Below are positions 35,429 to 41,101 of a stretch of 41,101 bases of DNA, one piece after another. The stretch comes from Burkholderiaceae bacterium 16 (GTDB lineage Bacteria; Pseudomonadota; Gammaproteobacteria; Burkholderiales; Burkholderiaceae), in contig JYOD01000028.1 of assembly GCA_000955785.1 (NCBI GenBank), forward strand, positions 1 to 41,101, given 5' to 3'. Every line of letters starts with the position of its first letter. The stretch's first letter is position 1. The position numbers were made by a program, and so were the translations under genes. The notes below the pieces were generated by a model that saw only the letters and a list, made by a program, of their open reading frames with translations, was not told the DNA's origin and did not search any database.

Positions 35429-36137
35429 ACGGCGAAATCACACCCAGATCGTCCGAATGCGGCACGGCCCATGAGCACGGCTTGGGCCCGATACCCAACG
35501 GGTGAAACGCGATCGTTTCGAAGTTTCCCGGCAATTCCCAATCACAGCACCGGCATTGCGCCAGCAATTGCTCGGCAAGATTCCTACGTCCCTCGGGAAG
35601 TTCCTTGGTGCAAAGGCCGGGCAATGCATCGAGAAACTCCACTAGCGGACGGTTGGCTGCGAAGGGCTTGCGACCAGGTCGGCCTTCCAGCGACAGGCTC
35701 AAGTCCCACGACACGTCCGCCGTGATGTTCCGCGACAGCACGAGGAGCCGGAGAATTGCAGGCGCAACCTCCCCTGCGGTGAACCGCAACAGCCAGACCT
35801 TCGGGTGAAACGCCCCACCGTGGGGGGCACGCGCTTCGAAAATCATGTCCTCAAGCAATCCGATCAATGCGTGCGGCTGCTGGGGCGCCTGAATGCGACT
35901 GCGCTCGGCGAAGATCGTCAACCGACCTGCCGTGCGGCGAAGCGCTTCTAGCAGGCGAATCGGATCACTGAGTCGACGCTCAGACTCCTCGGTGGCCATC
36001 CACGCCAGGTGGAGCGGGATAGAAAGCAGCGTGTTGAGATCGAGCGAATAAGTTGTGGCAATGCCCGCATCGAACTGGTAGCCGGCGGGCGGCGTCATCG
36101 CGTCGGTCAATAGGCTGCGCGTATTGGCGTTGATCAT
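35395..36137 (-). pseudogene. PLD-like domain protein, 3' deleted
   Basis: ATG 36137 overlaps the stop of the DUF6361 gene (ATGA), showing translational coupling. The product begins MINANTRSLLTDAMTPPAGY and has an HKD-like site GGAFHPKVWLLRF (H111, K113) followed by LVLSRNITADVSWDLS (S135, N137). Sense continues to ISPFVSAHAVAEYG, near 35395, after which the frame enters antisense-like residues from the helicase remnant and stops at 35262. About 245 of an expected 500 or more residues remain, so a second HKD half is probably lost. In intact homologues this class is likely a nuclease or DNA-end binder, which is inference. Confidence 0.75.
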
Positions 36138-37337
36138 GCCTTCAGTCCCGTCTTGAGGTCGGCAAGAAACTGGCGGGCAGTATGCCAGCGATAGCTCAAC
36201 GGCGTAAGGCCCGAAGCGCCACCCCATTGCGAAAGTGCCGCCCGATTGGAAAACCGCGAACGCGGTCCCTTGAGGCGGCTTTCACGCTGCATCACCAGCA
36301 AGCGGGCTCGTGGCGACTGCTCGATGTTCGCGTCTTGCTTGCACAGACAGTCGTGCCACTCCTTGACGAAAGACTTCGTGGTAGAGGAAATGGCATGCCC
36401 TTTGCCCATCACGCAGGGCCAGAACGTTTCCAAATCCCATTCGGGGATGCGGGCATCGTTGGCCCGCGCTTGCCAATCATCGATATCTGCATTGTATTTC
36501 TCCACCAACTCGTGGCGCTCGTCCTTCTCGGCGAGTTGCAGGTTATAGATCAGTGCCGCGCCATGTATGAGCAGCGCAAAGAGGCGAGCCTGCTGCAGCA
36601 ACTCGCAGATAGGTTTCGGAAACGCCGAGAAGCGCGGATGAAGCCATGGCAAATCCGCATTGCCAAGCTGCCTTGTGCGTGCCAGATCCAGCGCCAGCCA
36701 CGTCAACAGCGAGTCTGGGTGGGTCGCTCGCCAGCGGTCAATTAGGAAGTCCGACTCCTTGGTCGTGAGCTCGAAACTGGCCTGCCCTGGGAAATCTTCG
36801 GGCATGATCTCCATGATGTGGGGATGCCATGTCACGGATGAGCGTCCAAGCTCCCATTCATCGTTGCCATCCACGTTGTTCTGGCGTCGGGGGGTAGAAC
36901 CGATCCACCTGTCGGTGGTAGTCCTGCTGTCCACCAGTGAAACGGCGCAGTCCCCATGCTCCGAGCCCAGCCCAGTAGACGGAACTCGGCAGGCGTTTGA
37001 GCGAGGTGCCGGCTTCCTTGCCGAAAACACCCGGCTCATCCGTACTGGCTAATACCGAGGAGAGCCACAATTCCCGCTCTCTCGCAACCGCCTCGAATCG
37101 GTCGGCGCGAACCTCGCGCTTTTCCAGCGCACCATAAAGCCATGGCACGAAGAGCATTTATCGCAAGCGCGTCTGAATGGTCGACGTGCCGGGAAACAGC
37201 TGGTCCGAGATGGCATCCCGGATGCCACCAATGCCCAGCTCGTCGCGCGATTCCTTCTCGCGGAACAACGCCAATAGTCTGAAACTGCGCTCACGCGCAG
37301 CACTATCGTGATCCAACCAGGTCAATGATGAGGGCAA
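36134..37337 (-). pseudogene. DUF6361-family protein, stop and frameshift
   Basis: From a TTG near 37337 the frame reads PSSLTWLDHDSAARERSFRL and FREKESRDELGIGGIRDAIS, FPGTSTIQTRLR, where TAA (about 37158-37160) replaces the expected tyrosine codon before MLFVPWLYGALEKREV. It goes on with SLKRLPSSVYWAGLGAWGLR and YHRQVDRFYP. At a run of six G (36889-36894) the frame shifts, continuing DGNDEWELGRSSVTWHPHIM and PEDFPGQASFELTTKESDFL to a stop at 36134. I identify it as DUF6361 from the combined pattern. Function is unknown; the family is found with PLD and helicase genes. It is the first gene of the leftward operon. Confidence 0.75.
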
Positions 37338-37603
37338 GATGCTTCCCAAATGTGAACTTGATAATCGTGAACCTGCTGTAGTCGTCTGGTCGAAGGTGAC
37401 ACCCGGAGGCTTAGGTGTGCGTCGGTCGCGGATTCAATGCTACAGCCATCCTTTCGTACATCGTCAGTCAGATCCATGTCTTGAATCTCGATGCCACGGC
37501 CCCGGCCGCGTGGATGACTCCAGCAGCTCGTCGATTAATTCCGAGCGCTTAGACACGGTGCGCGCTAAGACGTGGCGCCGCTACGCGCTGGCCCGCCGGT
37601 TCA

Positions 37604-37880
37604 TCAAGCAAGGCCGGCGCTGCCCGGGGCCTGCAGCGCCTCGGCATCGGGCAGCCGCTGCAGGAACCTGTCAATGACGGCCTGCAACGCCGGGACGGCG
37701 CCCTGCACCCATGCTTCGTGCTTCCAGTGGGGTTCCAAGCTCGCCCCATGGCTGGCCCGCTTCGACAACGGGGTCTTGATCGCCTTGGCGCTGCGACCGG
37801 CGCCGACGTACAGCAGCACCCGTCCGTCCTGCACGGCGAGCAACGGCTGATCGCGTGGATGGCCCTTGGTGGGCCCGGAC
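37604..37880 (-). other. unidentified coding fragment
   Basis: A minus-strand frame ending at 37604 reads TSGPTKGHPRDQPLLAVQDG, RVLLYVGAGRSAKAIKTPLS and QAVIDRFLQRLPDAEALQ. It looks like real protein but has no start and I recognise no family. It directly abuts the truncated istA, so it marks an insertion or deletion junction near 37880-37920. The stretch 37338-37603 probably held the promoter of the DUF6361 operon; no gene is seen. Confidence 0.4.
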
Positions 37881-37881
37881 G

Positions 37882-38469
37882 TCACGACCGGTCGCCGCTG
37901 CGCCCAGACCTCTGGTCGAACACGAGCTCGACGTACTGATGCCGTGACCAGCATAGCGTCATGACGAAGAACCACGTTTTGAGCGTGTGACCTGATTCGT
38001 GGATCAGTGCAGGGCCGGCGCCGAAGTCGACTTGCGCCGCGTCGGCGGGCGGGAAGTCCAGAATCGTTGTCGCGGTAACCCCGCGTTCGACACTCAGATG
38101 TTGCAGGAAGCGGCGCACCGCCGAATAGCTACCGGTGTAGCCGTGGTTGCGTTTCAACGCGCTGTGAATCGTCGTGCCCTGGACATCGGCCTGGAACCAG
38201 CCGGTGATCTGCTCGCGAAAGGGCTCGAGCGTCGACACGCAGGTGCTGGGCAGGTGCGGCGTGCGACCGAACTGTCCGGCGATCACTGTGTCTCCCGGCA
38301 GTGGCTGCGCTGGGTCGAGCCAGCCGAGGTCCTGCGCAACGCGCCTGACGGCGGTGAGCTTCTTGCGGCCCATCAGACCGAGGCGCGCAATGTCGCGATC
38401 GGAATCGCCTTGCCGCATACGGACAAGGACTTGGCGGTACTCAAACAATTCGAACCTCCGGTTGGTCAT
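37882..38469 (-). pseudogene. istA: IS21-family transposase IstA, N-terminal part
   Basis: ATG 38469 follows ggag and begins MTNRRFELFEYRQVLVRMRQ, then the helix-turn-helix GDSDRDIARLGLMGRKK. The first catalytic aspartate is in ADAAQVDFGAGP. Sense runs to HQYVELVFDQ near 37925, where the family would continue with WLGCHRRAFEWFGG; instead RSGRSGDRS and a stop follow. About 180 of roughly 500 residues remain and the second aspartate, the glutamate and the partner istB are missing. The element cannot move by itself. Confidence 0.85.
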
Positions 38470-38543
38470 GGGCGCTCCGCTCACAAAAGAGCGAAGCGTA
38501 CCCAGTTGGGAAAGTTCGAACCGCGTTCTGCTACACCGCGCAG

Positions 38544-38670
38544 GTGGCGCCTATGCGCCGATCATCGGGTGGCGCCATTACGGCGATCACCGACTGGCTC
38601 CATTACGCCGATCCTGTGGTGGCGCCTATGCGCCGATCATCAAATGGCCCCTATACGGCGATCCGTGACA
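38544..38670. repeat. IS21 terminal multiple repeats, 25-bp period
   Basis: Five imperfect copies of gtggcgcctatgcgccgatc begin at 38544, 38569, 38594, 38619 and 38644, exactly 25 bases apart. The outer end is probably tgtcacggatcgcc read on the minus strand, ending at 38670. Multiple terminal repeats are usual in IS21 elements and bind IstA. Confidence 0.8.
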
Positions 38671-38711
38671 CCCTCAACCTGAGGCCGTTCAAATGAAGCC
38701 TGGCCTATGGG

Positions 38712-39824
38712 TCAGGGCGGATCCACCCCCGGCTCGCCGCCTGTGTCGTCGGCGCGATTCTCGAGCCGAGCCTTCGACAAGGCAACGGCCTCATGGAGCT
38801 TCTGCTCTAGCAGTTGCCGGGGCGGCAGTTCGGTCAAATATTCAGCGACATGAATGCCAGTCTGGTCCAGCTCTAACAACTCGATGTGCTCGCGCTTCTT
38901 GCCAGTGCAGAGGATGATGCCTAGCGGCGGCGCCTCCCCGGGCTCCTGCTCGTGCTTGGCGAGCCAGCGCAGGTAGAGTTCCATCTGCCCTTTGTCGGCG
39001 GCCTTGAACTCGCCCAGCTTCAGCTCGATCGCCACCAGGCGTTTGAGGCGACGATTGTAGAACAGCAGGTCAATATAGAAATCGTCGTTGTCAATCTGCA
39101 GCCGCTTCTGGCGAGCAACAAAGGTGAAGCCTGCTCCCAGTTCCAAGAGAAAATGCTCCAGCTCGCGCAGGATGGCGTCTTCGAGGTCCCGCTCCAGATA
39201 GCGATCCCGCAAGCCCAGGAAATCGAGGACATAGGGATCCTTGAGCACCAGGCCGGGGCTCAGTTCACCGCGTTCGCGCAGCGCTGTCAGCTCTTCGGCT
39301 AAAAGCTCATCCGACTTGCGGGACAACGCGGTGCGCTCAAACAGCATCGAGTCCAGGCGGTCCTGGAGGGTGCGGGTGCTCCAGCCCTCGTTGCGGCACA
39401 TCTCAAGGTAGAACTCTCGCTTGAGTGGGTCATCTATGTAAATCAGGCTGCGGAGGTGGGTCCAACTCAATTGTCTACTCAGTGCGTAGACAATGTCCTC
39501 GCTCGGAAAAGCCTCGGCGAAGCGCAGCATGTGCCGCAAATTCTTGACGCTGAAGCCACGACCGTGTTCCGCTTCCAACTGCTGCGCCAGAGAAACAACG
39601 ATCTGCTCGCCGTATTCGGCACGCTCGCCGCCCAGTACTTCCGAGCGGATGCGCTGGCCGACCCGCCAGTACAGCATCGTCAATGTCGCGTTGACTGTGA
39701 CGGCAAGCCCCGCACGGGCTTCGCTAATGAGGCGCCGGATGTCCCCGGCAAGCGCGTCGGCATTCACAGGCCCCTGTGGCACTACCACCTCCGGGACTCG
39801 GGTTGTGACTCGTTTGCGCGTCAT
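38712..39824 (-). CDS. DUF1016/YhcG-type PDDEXK nuclease
   Basis: From ATG 39824 (MTRKRVTTRVPEVVV) the product has 370 aa. The N-terminal DUF1016 domain includes TMLYWRVGQRIRSEVLGGER, FSVKNLRHMLRFAEAFP and LSWTHLRSLIYIDDPLKREF; the C-terminal PDDEXK domain has the aspartate in DFYIDLLFYNRRLKRLV and the ExK pair in AIELKLGEFKAADKGQ, then LGIILCTGKKREHIELLE. Family members are nuclease-fold proteins of uncertain role, often near restriction-modification or other defence genes. It ends about 40 bp from the IS21 end, which may have displaced a neighbour. Another in-frame ATG lies at 39890, but homology begins after 39824. It looks intact. Confidence 0.9.
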   Translation of the reverse strand: MTRKRVTTRVPEVVVPQGPVNADALAGDIRRLISEARAGLAVTVNATLTMLYWRVGQRIRSEVLGGERAEYGEQIVVSLAQQLEAEHGRGFSVKNLRHMLRFAEAFPSEDIVYALSRQLSWTHLRSLIYIDDPLKREFYLEMCRNEGWSTRTLQDRLDSMLFERTALSRKSDELLAEELTALRERGELSPGLVLKDPYVLDFLGLRDRYLERDLEDAILRELEHFLLELGAGFTFVARQKRLQIDNDDFYIDLLFYNRRLKRLVAIELKLGEFKAADKGQMELYLRWLAKHEQEPGEAPPLGIILCTGKKREHIELLELDQTGIHVAEYLTELPPRQLLEQKLHEAVALSKARLENRADDTGGEPGVDPP

Positions 39825-40237
39825 CGCAAATGGTCCACGGAGTTGTTGTGCAGATGGCCCACGCGCTGCATTCCTCGACCGGCTTTGCACGGGCCGTTCA
39901 ATATGAAGTGCCTTCGATTCATTCTCTCATCTCTACAGCCGTTGATTTTGGCCAGGCTGCATCAGTCAAGCACCTCAAGCGCCCCGGACCCGTCACGCTA
40001 TGGCTAATCGATCCCGCACTTGCCTTGCTGAGGCCATGCTGATTATCCGTACAAAGCCGTGGCAGCTTTCAGCGGGTTACCGGCATCATGGCTTCCTGCG
40101 GCAGATGCTGCAGCACCTTGACCTCCGCAGCTGCGCCCTCTATTAGAACCTTGCACGATTCTAGCAGCGCATGCTGCCGGCGAAGCGGCTTCCGCCCGGG
40201 GCCCTTCTCCGGTTTCTGGCTCTGCAGCAGTGGTCAG
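39825..40237. other. no recognised gene
   Basis: This stretch should contain the promoter of the nuclease gene. Short frames on both strands show no family signature. Confidence 0.35.
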
Positions 40238-40498
40238 CTATTGCTTCGTAGCGGGCACGCGGAAATGTTCCACTGTCTGCCCGGCGTGGATCGCCCGCTG
40301 CAGCCAGTCCGGCATGGCGCCGCGGCCGTCCCAGCCCTGCCCGTGCGCATTGCGGTAGCGCACCGCTCCTGGCGTTGGGGTCGGCGGCGGCTCGGCAAAG
40401 CAGCCGGCGGCCTGCAAGTCAGCCAGGCTCAGCCCATGCTGGGCCATCTGGATGCGGATCCAGGTAATCGCTTGCGCGCGCTCGATTTCGATTGACAT
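40238..40498 (-). CDS. H-NS-like mini-protein (copy 2)
   Basis: The 86-aa product from ATG 40498 reads MSIEIERAQAITWIRIQMAQ, AGCFAEPPPTPTPGAVRYRN and GQGWDGRGAMPDWLQRAIHA, ending VEHFRVPATKQ. It shares the IERA...WIR...QM helix, the CFA-proline linker and the WDGxGxMPDWLxRA DNA-binding motif with the protein at 26952-27164, but has 16 extra C-terminal residues. It lacks the H-NS oligomerisation domain. Its role is presumably silencing or antagonising silencing of acquired DNA. It stands between the nuclease gene and the KfrA-like gene, all leftward. Confidence 0.82.
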   Translation of the reverse strand: MSIEIERAQAITWIRIQMAQHGLSLADLQAAGCFAEPPPTPTPGAVRYRNAHGQGWDGRGAMPDWLQRAIHAGQTVEHFRVPATKQ

Positions 40499-40745
40499 GG
40501 TGTAGGTGAAGAAATTTGGGGCAGCGCCGGATCCCGCGTTGTGCCTTCTGGTGGGAGCGTTGGATTTCAGGGTTGCTCCAGGTGATGGCTGCGGTGGGAA
40601 TCATTGCCGGCGGGAGGATGTGGCCGCTCTCTTTTGCTTAAATTTTAATCAAATCCGGAGAGGCCGTCGGCTGTCTGCCCCCGCGCGGCTTGTCCACAGG
40701 CTTATCCCATGGCGCGGTGGACGAACCCTGCCCCCGCCCACGCCT
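40499..40745. other. intergenic with short AT-rich segment
   Basis: It holds the AT-rich tttgcttaaattttaatc at about 40631-40650, unlike its GC-rich surroundings, and a possible promoter for the H-NS-like gene. No gene is seen. Confidence 0.35.
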
Positions 40746-41101
40746 TCAGGCCGGCCCGGGCTTGAACTTGGTGCGCGTCACCGGCACCCGGCGCTTGGCA
40801 CCTACCAGGCGGCGCGTCGCGGTGGCTTGCGCATCGGCCCGCGCGGCCCGCCGCAGCGCCGCTGCCAGTTCGGCCCGCAGCTCGTCTTGGGCCGCCTGCC
40901 CTCGCTCGAGCGCCTGTTGCGCCTCCGCCAGTTGCCGGCTGAGCGTGTCGCGCTCGGCCTGCAACCGCGCCCGCTCCTCGGCGCCGGCCACGGCGGCGTC
41001 TTGCGCCCTCGCCTGCACGGCCGCCAGTTCGGTGCGCAGGTCCGCGACCACCTGCTCGGCCTTCTGGCGCAGCGTGCGTTCCTGGTCGATCTCGCGCAGC
41101 G
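40746..41101 (-). CDS. coiled-coil, KfrA-like protein (3' part, runs off window)
   Basis: The open frame enters at the right window edge and ends at 40746; at least 118 residues are visible. It is a continuous alanine-, glutamate- and arginine-rich coiled coil (LRTELAAVQARAQDAAVAG, LQAERDTLSRQLAEAQQALE, ELRAELAAALRRAARADAQ) with a basic tail VGAKRRVPVTRTKFKPGPA. This composition resembles KfrA-type plasmid DNA-binding proteins, whose N-terminal DNA-binding domain would lie outside the window. Such proteins support plasmid stability. Other coiled-coil proteins cannot be excluded. No start is visible. Confidence 0.55.
   Translation of the reverse strand, partial: LREIDQERTLRQKAEQVVADLRTELAAVQARAQDAAVAGAEERARLQAERDTLSRQLAEAQQALERGQAAQDELRAELAAALRRAARADAQATATRRLVGAKRRVPVTRTKFKPGPA

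Noticed and set aside
33258..37337. Assignment of the PLD and helicase genes to DISARM
   Set aside because: The typical drmA, DUF1998-type drmB and methylase genes are absent, and DUF6361 is not a DISARM component that I know of.
38544..38668. Regular 25-bp repeats resembling a CRISPR array
   Set aside because: There are no unique spacers between repeat units, and the array forms the end of an IS21 element.

Overview
The window looks like accessory DNA of a high-GC betaproteobacterium, most likely Burkholderiales of the Cupriavidus/Ralstonia type. Pointers are the Bug/TctC solute-binding proteins, the ACS-type MFS permease, H-NS-like mini-proteins, a ProQ/FinO-domain fragment, a KfrA-like coiled-coil protein at the right edge, and the IS families present (IS6, IS110, IS21, Tn3, Tn5053-like). 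I see no tRNA, rRNA or CRISPR array. Roughly half of the recognisable genes are broken by a single stop, a frameshift, an internal deletion or an element insertion, so this is a mosaic under active decay.

Layout. 1-3.7 kb is an insertion-sequence cluster: a degraded H-NS-like fragment, a complete IS6-family element (605-1429), an IS110-family element (about 1610-2942) that sits between domain V and a domain VI-like hairpin of a group II intron, repeat blocks, and the 3' remnant of a second IS6 copy (3472-3705). 3.8-12 kb is a leftward catabolic island: N-acyl-D-amino-acid deacylase, a D-threonine aldolase/D-serine dehydratase-like PLP enzyme, a Bug binding protein, remnants of an amidase and an RraA-like protein, an ArgE/DapE-type deacylase, an MFS permease and a broken second Bug gene. 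The plausible theme is uptake and breakdown of acylated amino acids, including D-forms.

12.5-17 kb holds a frameshifted tyrosine integrase, a ProQ/FinO fragment, and a 3.4-kb Tn3-family element with tnpA but no resolvase, which cuts the ProQ frame; its transposase carries one in-frame TGA. Short direct repeats follow (16976-17055). 18.3-19.5 kb is an intact self-inhibited-type Fic protein. 20-25 kb has remnants of a 2-hydroxyacid dehydrogenase and a CitE-like protein, an intact pyruvate carboxylase, a tandem operator-like palindrome pair and a truncated PhoD-type phosphatase. 25-28 kb has small genes: a 66-aa protein, an EthD-domain protein, an H-NS-like mini-protein, a small membrane protein and a hypothetical.

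28.2-32.9 kb is a Tn5053-like transposon (tniA-tniB-tniQ, leftward) with clear ends, an in-frame TGA in tniA and a frameshift in tniQ. A second left-end-like sequence abuts its right end. Beyond lie defence-flavoured genes: a phospholipase D (HKD) protein with a downstream exported protein (33258-34624), then a leftward DUF6361 - PLD-like - helicase operon (37337-34784) that is decayed but readable, an IS21 remnant, and a DUF1016/YhcG-type PDDEXK nuclease. A second H-NS-like mini-protein and a KfrA-like gene running off the window close the region. The DUF6361/PLD/helicase trio is my best candidate for an uncharacterised system.
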